64,000 bases of DNA from CAVZMI01 sp050011775 (GTDB lineage Bacteria > Bacteroidota > Ignavibacteria > UBA10030 > CAVZMI01): assembly GCA_050011775.1 (NCBI GenBank), contig JBEKIL010000016.1, positions 7,170-71,169 on the forward strand, read 5' to 3'. Numbering within the stretch: position 1 is the stretch's first letter; each line of letters opens with the position of its first letter. The notes under the pieces are model-generated. The model made no database searches and was not told the DNA's origin. It worked only from the letters and a program-made list of their open reading frames with translations. The translations under genes and the position numbers were made by a program. Below, one piece after another: positions 1-8,936 of the stretch.

Positions 1-1
1 T

Positions 2-424
2 GAATACGCCTATCTCCTCAATTCCCACTCGATCGACGATCCGGATAACATAGGAAAAATCGATTTTTCCTACGGTGTCCACATGCCATCGGTGATCGTT
101 CAGTATCTATTCATCGGTGCGGAGGGATATTTTTTGAAATTTGGCGGAGGTGTGGGATATTATTTTGCTACACTTGAAGAGAAATTTCCATCGTACCTGG
201 GTTCAATGCGATCGTCGGCAAACGGAATCGGAGTGAAACTCGATATTTCGGGTCAGACTCCGCTTGGTGAACATGTCTATCTCATTCTTGGGGCAGGAAT
301 GCGATTTTCGTTCGTGGGAAACTATAGCGGCGGCATCTTCGATGAGCCATCCACATCAAACCGTTCGGTGTCGATGAACTTCATCAGCATCGGTGTCACT
401 TTGGGATTTATATATTACTTTTAA
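2..424 (+). CDS. C-terminal part of an outer-membrane beta-barrel protein (5' end outside window)
   Basis: The reading frame is open from base 2 to the stop at 422-424, so the gene begins before the window; the ATG at 83 is internal. The visible 140 residues alternate polar and hydrophobic positions and are rich in Gly and aromatic residues (FGGGVGYYFATLEEKF, LILGAGMRFSFVG). The last residues are IYYF, a terminal Phe strand typical of barrels inserted by the BAM complex. I do not recognise the family. The following uppP start lies only 15 bases after the stop, so the two may be co-transcribed. Confidence 0.6.
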   Translation, partial: EYAYLLNSHSIDDPDNIGKIDFSYGVHMPSVIVQYLFIGAEGYFLKFGGGVGYYFATLEEKFPSYLGSMRSSANGIGVKLDISGQTPLGEHVYLILGAGMRFSFVGNYSGGIFDEPSTSNRSVSMNFISIGVTLGFIYYF

Positions 425-439
425 TTGATTGGAGACGGA

Positions 440-1261
440 ATGTCTCTTCTTGAAGCTATTATTCTAGGACTGATACAGGGAATTACAGAATTCCTTCCGA
501 TCAGCAGCACGGCCCACCTTCGAGTTATCCCTGCGTTAGTAGGCTGGAATGACCCCGGAGCTGCAGTATCGGCAGTCATCCAGCTGGGGACGCTCATTGC
601 AGTGCTGGTTTATTTCCGCCGGGATATTCTCAGGTTGATCAGGGCGTTCATTACCGGATTGGTGGTGCGTAAACCTTTCGAAAGCGTCGATTCCCGTATG
701 GCCTGGTGGGTTGGATTGGGCACAATACCTGTCGTCCTTGCCGGCTTGATACTAAAAAACGCGATTGAAACATCGTTCCGCTCGCTGTATGTCATTGCTG
801 CAAGCTTATTTCTTCTGGCTCTCATTCTCATTGTTGCTGAAAAAACATCTTCCTTCCGGCGTCAAATGGAGGAGATGAAATGGTGGGAAGCATTCATTGT
901 CGGTATCGCACAGGCTTTCGCCCTCATCCCCGGTTCATCGCGATCCGGAACGACCATCACGGCATCACTCTTTCTCGGAATAACACGGGAAGCAGCGGCA
1001 CGATTTTCGTTTCTCCTGAGCATTCCGGCAGTAACGGCAAGCGGACTTTACGAGCTCTACGAAATACGGCATGAACTGACGGGCTCGCTGGGCATCGAAC
1101 TGATCATAGCAACTCTTGTGGCAGCCGTCAGCGGTTATCTGGCAATTGAATTCCTTCTTCGCTATCTCCGGACACATACAACATTTGTTTTTGTCTGGTA
1201 CCGGATTGCCCTTGCGATTCTAATTCTGATCGTTCTTCAATTTGGAATTGTTATGCACTAA
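440..1261 (+). CDS. uppP: Undecaprenyl-diphosphatase (UppP/BacA)
   Basis: Integral membrane enzyme that removes a phosphate from undecaprenyl pyrophosphate so the lipid carrier can be reused for peptidoglycan and O-antigen; overproduction gives bacitracin resistance. The two family motifs are present: GITEFLPISSTAHL near residues 12-26 and PGSSRSGTT near residue 165. About eight hydrophobic segments are spread over 273 residues, the usual length. A TTG at 425 is in frame, but I chose ATG 440 because GGAGACGG sits just before it and the protein then begins MSLLEAIILGLIQG as in homologues. Confidence 0.95.
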   Translation: MSLLEAIILGLIQGITEFLPISSTAHLRVIPALVGWNDPGAAVSAVIQLGTLIAVLVYFRRDILRLIRAFITGLVVRKPFESVDSRMAWWVGLGTIPVVLAGLILKNAIETSFRSLYVIAASLFLLALILIVAEKTSSFRRQMEEMKWWEAFIVGIAQAFALIPGSSRSGTTITASLFLGITREAAARFSFLLSIPAVTASGLYELYEIRHELTGSLGIELIIATLVAAVSGYLAIEFLLRYLRTHTTFVFVWYRIALAILILIVLQFGIVMH

Positions 1262-1294
1262 TAATCCAATCATCCTAATTTTAGGGATAGTATT

Positions 1295-1876
1295 ATGAAA
1301 GGAAAACATTTACTCATGGCGGTTATTTTTATGACCATAGTCACGAACATTGAATGTGCCAAAGCTCAGCGCGATACTCTTGTGATTGAGACGAATTTCG
1401 GGAAGATCGAGGCTGAACTCTATAACGACATTGCTCCGAAAACAGTAGCTCATATGGAAAAGCTTGCGAAAGAAGGATTTTTCGACAGTCTTCTCTTCCA
1501 TCGCGTTATTCCAGGTTTCGTCATTCAGGGAGGCGACCCGAACAGCCGTCACGGTGATCCGGATACATGGGGAATAGGGCAAGCGGGACAGGAAACGGTT
1601 CCCGCAGAATTCAGTAAGGAATCACACAAACGGGGAATTCTCTCGATGGCTCGCAAAGGAAACGACATCAACAGCGGAACGAGTCAGTTTTTCATCTGTG
1701 TCGCCGACGTTCCGTCTCTCGATAATAAATATACGGTATGGGGAAAAGTCGATAAGGGAATGGATGTCGTTGATAAGATTGTCAATCTTCCGCGTGACCA
1801 GCGTGACCGACCACAACAAAAGGCAATCATGACCAGAATCACTGTGATTGAGGCAGCGAAACAACAGGCAAAATGA
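1295..1876 (+). CDS. Exported cyclophilin-type peptidyl-prolyl cis-trans isomerase
   Basis: Catalyses cis-trans isomerisation of X-Pro bonds, here probably in the periplasm. The first 25 or so residues form a signal peptide (hydrophobic core LLMAVIFMTIVTN, cleavage likely near AKA-Q). The cyclophilin domain fills the rest, with the active-site string FHRVIPGFVIQGGDP, the GTSQFFI strand and the LDNKYTVWGKV segment. Length 193 is normal for a bacterial exported form. AGGGATAG precedes the ATG. The stop overlaps the holA start by four bases (ATGA), so it heads a cyclophilin-holA-uvrA operon. Confidence 0.93.
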   Translation: MKGKHLLMAVIFMTIVTNIECAKAQRDTLVIETNFGKIEAELYNDIAPKTVAHMEKLAKEGFFDSLLFHRVIPGFVIQGGDPNSRHGDPDTWGIGQAGQETVPAEFSKESHKRGILSMARKGNDINSGTSQFFICVADVPSLDNKYTVWGKVDKGMDVVDKIVNLPRDQRDRPQQKAIMTRITVIEAAKQQAK

Positions 1877-2859
1877 CCCCTGAGGATTTTCATAGTGCAC
1901 TGCGGCAACGGCAATTTCGTTCCGTATATTTTCTCTATGGAGAAGAGGATTTTCTCATTGATGAAATGGTGCAATCCTTCATCAATACGGCGGTCGATGA
2001 GGGTACGCGTGGATTCAATCTTGATATTGTGTATGGAAATGACCTCGAGACAAAGGATGTCGTCGCCCTCGCCTCTGCATATCCGATGATGGCGGAACGG
2101 CGGGTGGTTGTCGTAAGAGATTTTGATCGGCTCGCCAACAATGAACAACTAATAGGTTACATCGAGCAGCCGTCTGAAACGACAAGCCTCCTGTTGTTGG
2201 CTGAAAAAGTGGACATGCGCAGAAAGCCTTATGTAACGCTGAAAACGAAGGCTGAAATTATCGAATGCCGTCCGCTGCGTGATGACAAAGTCCCCGATTG
2301 GATCATTTCGCGCGTGAAAGAACGCGGGAAGGTTATTACGTCGGAAGGAGCCCGCCTTCTTCATGCCCACGTAGGGAATTCACTTCGCGATTTGAACAAC
2401 GAGATTGAGAAACTGTTTATTGCAGTCGGGGAACGCCGAACGATTGAGATTGCCGATGTAACCGATGTGGTCGGTCTGTCGAAGGTTTATAATATCTTTG
2501 AACTTACAAGAATGATCGGGACGCGAAATCTGGCACGCTCGATTGAAATTATGGAACGGATGCTCCAGGCGGGCGAACAGGCAACAATGATGGTCGTGAT
2601 GATTACACGGCATTTTACCACACTCTGGAAAATCGCCGAACTCCGTTCAAAAAAACAATCGGACAAGGATATCGCGGGCAAAACCGGGGTGAATCCATAT
2701 TTTATCAAGGAATATCTTTCCCAGCTAGACGAATATCCGGTGTCTCGTATCGAGGCAAACTTTGAGAGTCTGCTTCGTGCAGACGAGGAGCTCAAATCCA
2801 CCCAGATAGATACCAGAGTCGTCATGACAGTGCTGCTTCATGAGTTGATTCACGAATGA
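1873..2859 (+). CDS. holA: DNA polymerase III delta subunit (clamp loader)
   Basis: HolA is the clamp-loader subunit that opens the sliding clamp. The 328-residue protein has the family's N-terminal signature (FLYGEEDFLIDEMVQSF, a Walker-like region without a functional P-loop), followed by DIVYGNDLETKDVVALASAYPMM-type text, of which I quote only parts: the segment ends in MMAERRVVVVRD. The C-terminal helical domain contains MLQAGEQATMMVVMITRHF and LLRADEELKSTQID, both typical. ATGA overlaps occur at both ends, with the cyclophilin before and uvrA after, so translation is probably coupled. Confidence 0.92.
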   Translation: MTPEDFHSALRQRQFRSVYFLYGEEDFLIDEMVQSFINTAVDEGTRGFNLDIVYGNDLETKDVVALASAYPMMAERRVVVVRDFDRLANNEQLIGYIEQPSETTSLLLLAEKVDMRRKPYVTLKTKAEIIECRPLRDDKVPDWIISRVKERGKVITSEGARLLHAHVGNSLRDLNNEIEKLFIAVGERRTIEIADVTDVVGLSKVYNIFELTRMIGTRNLARSIEIMERMLQAGEQATMMVVMITRHFTTLWKIAELRSKKQSDKDIAGKTGVNPYFIKEYLSQLDEYPVSRIEANFESLLRADEELKSTQIDTRVVMTVLLHELIHE

Positions 2860-5711
2860 CACACGAAAAATCAACCGGTCCTCGGACTTCGTCGATCATT
2901 ATCCGCGGGGCCCGGGTTCACAACCTGAAAAATATTTCGCTCGATTTACCCCGGAACAAGCTCATAGTAATTACGGGAGTAAGCGGTTCCGGGAAATCGA
3001 GCCTTGCGTTCGATACAATCTATGCCGAAGGGCAGCGCCGGTACGTCGAGAGTCTCTCAGCCTATGCGCGGCAATTTCTTGAACGAATGGATAAACCCGA
3101 TGTCGACGTAATACAGGGCATCTCGCCCGCAATGGCCATTGAGCAAAAGACAAACTCACGGAACCCCAGATCGACGGTAGGGACAACGACTGAAATCTAC
3201 GATTATCTCCGACTTCTTTTCGGACGGATTGGTCAGACGTTTTGTCCGAAATGCGGCGCCACTATTCGTCGTGATACTGTTGCATCGGTTGTTGAATATC
3301 TTCAGAAGCTTCCCGACGGTACAAAAGTCTATGTCATGTTTCCGGTTCATGATCATCCGAAAGTAACCGTTAATCAGGAGATTGAGAATCTTCAGAAGCA
3401 GGGATATTTTCGATTTGTTCTGGATGGAACTATCATCGATGTGAATGAATCCGACTTTCATCGCTCAGCACAAGTCGATAGGCACAAGCGCACAGGACAA
3501 GCTAGCGGATTTCCGGCAAAAGTACGAAAACAGGATCTCCGGGTTCTCATTGACCGATTGGTTGTACGGCATGCGACAGCAGATTCGAGAATAACCGATT
3601 CGATCGAGACCGCGTTCACTTCAGGTGATGGATATGCGATTATTCGAGAGGTCGAGAGCGGACTCGAGACACTTTTCAATCAACATTTTGCCTGTTCAAA
3701 TTGCGGCATTCAATTTGAAGAACCACAGCCGCGATTGTTCTCTTTCAACAATCCCTTCGGAGCGTGTCCGCAGTGTCAGGGATTCGGCCGCGCTGTTGGA
3801 ATTGATATGGAGCTTGTCGCTCCGAACAGGTCGCGAACAATACGTGAAGGTGCGATCGTACCATGGACGACGCCAAAATTCAAAGAACATCTTCGTGCCC
3901 TGCTTCGTGTTCACCAGCGTGCAAATGTACGGGTCGATGTTCCCTATGAGGCATTAACAGCCGAAGAGATTCGTGTCATAATGGAAGGATATGAAGATTT
4001 TTATGGTCTCAACAAATTTTTCAAGGAAATTGAACGGAAGACATATAAAATCCATTATCGCGTATTTCTCAGCCGATTCCGCGGATATACGACATGTCCT
4101 GCATGTGACGGAGCCCGGCTTCGTCCGGAAGCGCTGAATATAAAAGTCGGCAGTAAAAATATTGCCGAGATCGTGCGGATGACAATCTGGGAGGTCGAGG
4201 AATTTTTTCGCCTTCTCGAGTTATCCGACCATGAATGGGATATTGCCAGAAGAATCATGGAAGAACTCCGGCGCAGGCTGAAATATCTCGTTGAGGTCGG
4301 TATCGGTTATCTGACATTAGACCGGCTATCGAGTACGCTTTCAGGTGGAGAATCGCAGCGCATCAACCTCGCGACTTCGCTTGGATCATCACTGGTCGGT
4401 TCACTCTATGTACTTGATGAACCCAGTATCGGACTTCATCCGCGGGATATCCATCGGTTAATCACCATCCTGGAATCGCTTCGTGAAGTTGGTAATACCG
4501 TTCTTGTTGTCGAACACGATGCTGAAATGATGCGCGAAAGTGATGTCATCGTCGATCTTGGACCTCGTGCGGGAGAAGAGGGAGGAGAGGTGATCTTTCT
4601 GGGATCGTACGATCAGATCCTCAAACATGCAGAATCGTTGACCGGAAAATATCTCAGCGGTCGTTTGTCAATACCACTGCCTGCAAAACGCCGAACCGGA
4701 AAGGCAAAAACTCTACGAATCCTTGGAGCCGCAGAACATAACCTGAAAAATATTACTGTTGATATTCCCCTTAATCGATTTGTGTGCGTTACCGGTGTGA
4801 GCGGTTCAGGGAAGAGTACACTTGTTCATCAAATACTCTACGCTGGCCTCAGGCGGCAGAAGGGGGAATATGATGAGTCGGTGGGAAAGGTCAGGGGATT
4901 TGAAGGGGGCGATTTGGTCGATGCGGTTGAAATGGTCGATCAGTCGCCGATAGGCCGCACACCAAGGTCGAATCCGGTCACATATATCAAGGTGTTCGAT
5001 CTCATTCGTGATCTCCTGGCGAACACACAGCAGGCAAGGATCCGCGGATATAAACCGGGATATTTTTCGTTTAACGTTCCCGGCGGCCGTTGTGATGTGT
5101 GTGAGGGAGATGGATATCAGAAAATCGAAATGCAGTTCATGGCCGATCTTTATCTTCTCTGCGAGTCGTGCAAAGGAAGGCGCTTCAAGAGCGAAGTTCT
5201 CGATGTCAAATATCATGGGAAGAATGTCGACGATATCCTTGCCATGACAGTGACAGAAGCGATAGAATTTTTTCGCCACGATCCTACGGGCCGCCGTGTT
5301 GCCTCACGATTACAGGTACTTGCTGATGTCGGACTCGGATACCTCCGCCTCGGGCAGCCGGCGACGACGCTTTCCGGTGGAGAGGCTCAGAGGGTGAAAT
5401 TGGCCCTTCACCTGGCAGCGAAAGAAACCGAGGGCCATATCCTTTTCATCTTCGATGAGCCGACCACCGGTTTGCATTTCGATGACATTGCGAAATTGCT
5501 GAAATGCTTTAACGCACTGATCGATGCGGGCCATTCTGTTCTCATCATCGAACATAATATCGACGTCATCAAATGCGCCGATCACGTGATCGATCTCGGA
5601 CCCGAAGGAGGTGCTGCTGGAGGATATATTGTAACGGTTGGAACTCCCGAAGAAATCGCGAAACATCCGTCATCGTATACCGGAAAATTCCTTAAGGCCG
5701 CGTTGCAGTGA
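2856..5711 (+). CDS. uvrA: UvrABC excinuclease subunit A
   Basis: Damage-recognition ATPase of nucleotide excision repair. Two ABC modules are visible: Walker A GVSGSGKSS near residue 43 and GVSGSGKST near residue 650, with signatures LSGGESQRINLA and LSGGEAQRVKLA. Zinc-finger cysteine pairs are present (CPKCG, CSNCG with CPQCQGFG, CPACDGARLRPEAL, CDVCEGDGYQKIEMQF with CESCKGRR). The RNPRSTVGTTTEIYDYLRLLF block is a family hallmark. Length 951 is standard. The start codon overlaps the holA stop. No LexA-like operator was recognised upstream, and the operon position argues for constitutive expression. Confidence 0.98.
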   Translation: MTHEKSTGPRTSSIIIRGARVHNLKNISLDLPRNKLIVITGVSGSGKSSLAFDTIYAEGQRRYVESLSAYARQFLERMDKPDVDVIQGISPAMAIEQKTNSRNPRSTVGTTTEIYDYLRLLFGRIGQTFCPKCGATIRRDTVASVVEYLQKLPDGTKVYVMFPVHDHPKVTVNQEIENLQKQGYFRFVLDGTIIDVNESDFHRSAQVDRHKRTGQASGFPAKVRKQDLRVLIDRLVVRHATADSRITDSIETAFTSGDGYAIIREVESGLETLFNQHFACSNCGIQFEEPQPRLFSFNNPFGACPQCQGFGRAVGIDMELVAPNRSRTIREGAIVPWTTPKFKEHLRALLRVHQRANVRVDVPYEALTAEEIRVIMEGYEDFYGLNKFFKEIERKTYKIHYRVFLSRFRGYTTCPACDGARLRPEALNIKVGSKNIAEIVRMTIWEVEEFFRLLELSDHEWDIARRIMEELRRRLKYLVEVGIGYLTLDRLSSTLSGGESQRINLATSLGSSLVGSLYVLDEPSIGLHPRDIHRLITILESLREVGNTVLVVEHDAEMMRESDVIVDLGPRAGEEGGEVIFLGSYDQILKHAESLTGKYLSGRLSIPLPAKRRTGKAKTLRILGAAEHNLKNITVDIPLNRFVCVTGVSGSGKSTLVHQILYAGLRRQKGEYDESVGKVRGFEGGDLVDAVEMVDQSPIGRTPRSNPVTYIKVFDLIRDLLANTQQARIRGYKPGYFSFNVPGGRCDVCEGDGYQKIEMQFMADLYLLCESCKGRRFKSEVLDVKYHGKNVDDILAMTVTEAIEFFRHDPTGRRVASRLQVLADVGLGYLRLGQPATTLSGGEAQRVKLALHLAAKETEGHILFIFDEPTTGLHFDDIAKLLKCFNALIDAGHSVLIIEHNIDVIKCADHVIDLGPEGGAAGGYIVTVGTPEEIAKHPSSYTGKFLKAALQ

Positions 5712-5803
5712 TCAATGGGCCGAATTTTGAAGTTTAGTGGAGTGTGTGTTTGCGTGCCGCTCTTCCTTTTTGTATATTGAGCAACATTCTCATATGAAAT
5801 TGA

Positions 5804-6838
5804 ATGGACATTAATACATATTCGATACGTCGTCTCCTTGTCATCAAACTTCGCGGGATAGGGGATGTTCTCTTATCGACGATCGTGTTAGAAAATCTGC
5901 GGTCCGCTTTTCCAAATGCACAGGTCGATTTCCTGGTGGAAAAACAGAGCCGCGAAGTGCTCTGGGGAAATCCGGCGATCGATGACCTGATTATTTTTGA
6001 TAAAGCCGAAATATCGAGTGTCGGCCTCGTTCGAAGGATCAGGAATAACCGGTACGATTTAATTTTCGATCTCTTCAGTAATCCGAGAACCGCGTTTATA
6101 ACGTTTTGTAGTGGAGCCCGACTGAGGGTCGGATATCCATTCAGGGGCCGGCGCTATGCATATAATGTGCGTGTCCCGTCGCGCGGTGGGGAAGTCCATA
6201 ATACTCAATTCAATCTCGATGCGCTTGAAGCCGTTGGAATTCCAATTGTCTTGCGGTCGTTAATGTTCCCGCTCGGCGAGGAAGAAAAAAAATATGCTGA
6301 TGTTTTTTTTGACAAGCATGACCTCTCCGATGGATTTGTCGCGGGATTATCTATCGGCAGTGGGTGGTACACAAAGCAGTGGGGATTGGATCGTTTTGCC
6401 GGGCTCGGTGATATTTTAATTGAAAAGTATCATGCGAAAATACTCGTTCTCTGGGGACCCGGCGAGGAAAAAGAAATAGATATGTTTCAACATACAATGA
6501 AAAACCGGTGTATAGTTCCACCAGTGACATCGCTCAAGCAGCTTGGAGCCCTCATTCGGCGGTGCTCAATGGTGATTAGTAATGATTCCGGCCCCATGCA
6601 TATTTCCGCTGCATTGCGTGTCCCGACACTCGGTATCTACGGACCGACCCGTCCGGATTTACAGGGACCCTACGGACAAGAGCATGGATATATCCGGAAG
6701 GAAGGGCTGGACTGCCTTGGATGCAATTTGACTAAATGTCCGATTGGCCACATCTGTATGAACGAGCTGAGTATCGGCGAGGTTCTGACTGCCGCCGAAA
6801 AAATAATGAAAAAGAATAATATTATTTCAAAACAGTAG
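5804..6838 (+). CDS. Glycosyltransferase family 9 (heptosyltransferase-like)
   Basis: GT9 enzymes move heptose or a related sugar from a nucleotide donor onto the LPS core. The 344-residue protein begins with the family's Rossmann start LVIKLRGIGDVLLSTIVLENLR. It has the donor-site region ISNDSGPMHISAALRVPTLGIYG near residue 265, and ends with C-x2-C-x4-C-x5-C in the last 50 residues (CLGCNLTKCPIGHICM). That cysteine spacing is identical in the next GT9 gene. A 92-base gap separates it from uvrA; I see no strong ribosome site before the ATG. The exact sugar cannot be told from sequence. Confidence 0.9.
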   Translation: MDINTYSIRRLLVIKLRGIGDVLLSTIVLENLRSAFPNAQVDFLVEKQSREVLWGNPAIDDLIIFDKAEISSVGLVRRIRNNRYDLIFDLFSNPRTAFITFCSGARLRVGYPFRGRRYAYNVRVPSRGGEVHNTQFNLDALEAVGIPIVLRSLMFPLGEEEKKYADVFFDKHDLSDGFVAGLSIGSGWYTKQWGLDRFAGLGDILIEKYHAKILVLWGPGEEKEIDMFQHTMKNRCIVPPVTSLKQLGALIRRCSMVISNDSGPMHISAALRVPTLGIYGPTRPDLQGPYGQEHGYIRKEGLDCLGCNLTKCPIGHICMNELSIGEVLTAAEKIMKKNNIISKQ

Positions 6839-7014
6839 GAATTTATTGTTATGGTTATTTATATAGAGATTGCCTCGAATAGTTTCTTAAGTGGCTCTCT
6901 CTCAATGTTCGGCAATCTGGCTGTTTACGGGTAGCAATTCCGCCTTCTCCCCCCGACTTTGTCGGGGTCGGGATCCGGCGGACAGGTCAAAATTCACAAT
7001 TCACTATTTATACT
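6839..7014. repeat. Intergenic spacer with a CCCCGAC-TTT-GTCGGGG palindrome
   Basis: No gene is visible. Bases 6951-6967 form a perfect 7-bp stem with a 3-base loop, followed by a second GTCGGGATCC half. A closely related palindrome, CCCGACTATGTCGGG, lies at 39659-39673, also between genes, and GCCGACAGAATGTCGGC at 21313-21329 shares the arms' CGAC/GTCG core. After the stem come short degenerate repeats (AAATTCACAATTCACTATT). This looks like a member of a dispersed intergenic palindrome family rather than a classical terminator, since no T-run follows. Confidence 0.5.
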
Positions 7015-8223
7015 ATGGCACGACGACTATCGCATTCCCTAAAAAGAAAACCGCAGACTGCAAAGACAAAAAGGAATTTTCATATCCCCGATTGTCCCCG
7101 TTTTACCGGTTATAAACCGTGTTATCCCGGTGTGAATTGTGCCGTGGACGGCTGCTACGAGAAGAAAAAGAATAACATTCGTATTCTTATCGTCAACCTC
7201 GACGCGATGGGTAATGTTCTGACAACTACTTCGATTCTTCCGGCGATGAAGCGGAAATATCCCGGCAGTATTATCACCTGGATAACGATGGAGAATACGC
7301 ATCGGCTTTTGGATAATAATCAGTATATCGACAGAGTATTCGTCTGGGGACCGGAAAGCCGTTTAATTCTCGGATCGATGAAATTCGATATTGTGATGAA
7401 TGTCGATAAATCACAACGCTCCGGTGCATTCACGATGGGTGTTCGTGCAAAGAAAAAGCTCGGGTATGGAGTCAATGAACGAGGACAGATTATCCCTCTG
7501 AATAAAGAGGCAGAATACAATTATCTCCTCGGACTCGATGATCATCTGAAGTTTCGTGTGAATACTCGCACAGTTTCGGATATACTCCATCAAACGATGA
7601 AACTTGATTACAGGCATGACGAATATGTATTGAATCTAACGGAAGAGGAGGAGCACTTCTGTAACAAGTATGCGCAGGAACAGGGCCTGGATAAGGCAGG
7701 GCTGATCGTCGGTTTTAACACAGGATGTTCGACGCTGTATCCCAATAAAAAAATGACTGTCGATCAACATGTTGCATTAATTGATCGGTTGTATGAAGTG
7801 CTTCCGCAGGCCCGATTAGTACTTCTCGGTGGATCTGAGGACACCGAACGGAATATCGAAATTGCCCGACGGGTAGGAGAAAAGGTATTGTCCACTCCAA
7901 CGACCGAAGGCGTTCGGCGAGGGATCTGTTATGAGAACCTCTGCGACGTCGTAATCACAGGCGACTCATTTGGCATGCAAGCAGCAATTGGATTGAAAAA
8001 ATATGTGATCGCCTGGTTCGGCTTAAGCTGCTGGACGGAAATTGATTTGTACAGCAGGGGAGAAAAATTGTATCCGCAAACGTTGGAATGCGCTCCATGC
8101 TGGAAACTGCAATGTCCGTACAATCTTGAATGTATACAGATGATCGACCTGGAGAGAATTGTTGAGCTTGTGAAAAAATATTTTGAGAAGTTACAAACAT
8201 CAAATTCCCAGCTTATACTCTAG
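7015..8223 (+). CDS. Glycosyltransferase family 9 with a cysteine-containing N-terminal extension
   Basis: The GT9 fold starts only at about residue 55 (NNIRILIVNLDAMGNVLTT). Before it is a basic, Cys-containing stretch with FTGYKPCYPGVNCAVDGC. The C-terminal part has VITGDSFGMQAAIGLKKYV, equivalent to the donor-binding loop, and the cysteine motif CAPCWKLQCPYNLEC (C-x2-C-x4-C-x5-C). Length 402 is longer than usual because of the extension. Translation could start later, but no ATG with a ribosome site is better placed and the Cys-containing segment reads as real protein. It probably works with the preceding GT9 in building a surface glycan. Confidence 0.8.
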   Translation: MARRLSHSLKRKPQTAKTKRNFHIPDCPRFTGYKPCYPGVNCAVDGCYEKKKNNIRILIVNLDAMGNVLTTTSILPAMKRKYPGSIITWITMENTHRLLDNNQYIDRVFVWGPESRLILGSMKFDIVMNVDKSQRSGAFTMGVRAKKKLGYGVNERGQIIPLNKEAEYNYLLGLDDHLKFRVNTRTVSDILHQTMKLDYRHDEYVLNLTEEEEHFCNKYAQEQGLDKAGLIVGFNTGCSTLYPNKKMTVDQHVALIDRLYEVLPQARLVLLGGSEDTERNIEIARRVGEKVLSTPTTEGVRRGICYENLCDVVITGDSFGMQAAIGLKKYVIAWFGLSCWTEIDLYSRGEKLYPQTLECAPCWKLQCPYNLECIQMIDLERIVELVKKYFEKLQTSNSQLIL

Positions 8224-8267
8224 GATCTCCAGACATAATAAATTTGGTATTTGTTGCTTGGAATTTG
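8201..8267. repeat. Inverted repeat spanning the 3' ends of two convergent genes
   Basis: CAAATTCC at 8201-8208 pairs with GGAATTTG at 8260-8267 across a loop of about 50 bases that contains the stop codon of the upstream glycosyltransferase. The right-hand part (8241-8270) is itself a degenerate repeat of AATTTGGTATTTG and GGAATTTGGTG. It may help end transcription of the convergent genes, but no clear T-run follows, so it is listed as a repeat. Confidence 0.35.
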
Positions 8268-8282
8268 GTGCTTTATTCTTTC

Positions 8283-8798
8283 CTACCGTCTTCCCTTTAA
8301 CCACATATTGTAGGGCATTGTACGGTAATGGCCCTCGCCAAAATAAACAAGGATTTGCTGAAGTTCGGTCGACTCGTGAAAACCGCTGAAAGTACCAAGT
8401 GAGCCGCCTAAAGGTGCCAGCATAATCATCGTAGGATATTCATCGACTTCCAGCGATTGGGCAATCTGCTGTTCGGTGAGAACCTGACTGTTGCACTCGT
8501 GTTGTACGTTGGATTCAGCATTAATTTTCGTACAGACAAATTTCTCGCGGAGGTAATATTGTACCGTCGCATCGGTGAATGTCAGGGCCTCCATTCTTTT
8601 ACATTGCGGACACCAATCCGTATATGCATAAACAAATATGATCTTTTCATTTTCTTTTGCATATTTAATTGCTTCACCAAATGGCATCCAATAGATATAT
8701 TGATTCGACGTCCCGGAGGAATGAGGCTTCGGAGTAAATCCTACCATTAATGGCAGGATGAAGACTGCAATGAATACAATCGTCAGTGTTCTGTTCAT
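8283..8798 (-). CDS. Exported thioredoxin-like protein with a CPQC active site
   Basis: A 171-residue protein with an N-terminal signal (MNRTLTIVFIAVFILPLMVGF) and a thioredoxin fold of the Thioredoxin_7/DsbD-gamma type. The segment YAYTDWCPQCKRME carries the redox C-x2-C, and DEYPTMIMLAPLGG supplies the cis-Pro loop after the usual SLEVDEYPT. The role is probably disulfide reduction or isomerisation in the periplasm. It lies 138 bases downstream of the GT9 gene on the same strand, with its own ribosome site (GAGGTCG) before the ATG, and is convergent with the upstream glycosyltransferase. The partner protein is unknown. Confidence 0.82.
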   Translation of the reverse strand: MNRTLTIVFIAVFILPLMVGFTPKPHSSGTSNQYIYWMPFGEAIKYAKENEKIIFVYAYTDWCPQCKRMEALTFTDATVQYYLREKFVCTKINAESNVQHECNSQVLTEQQIAQSLEVDEYPTMIMLAPLGGSLGTFSGFHESTELQQILVYFGEGHYRTMPYNMWLKGRR

Positions 8799-8936
8799 GA
8801 ACGACCTCCTCGTATGTAAATAGTCCTTATAAAGTGACTCTCCTCCACAATAATCATTCTCTACTCAAAAAAATAATACCCTTTTTAATTCATCAATCGT
8901 CAATTAGTTTGGTCCATATACAGAAATCAGAAATAT

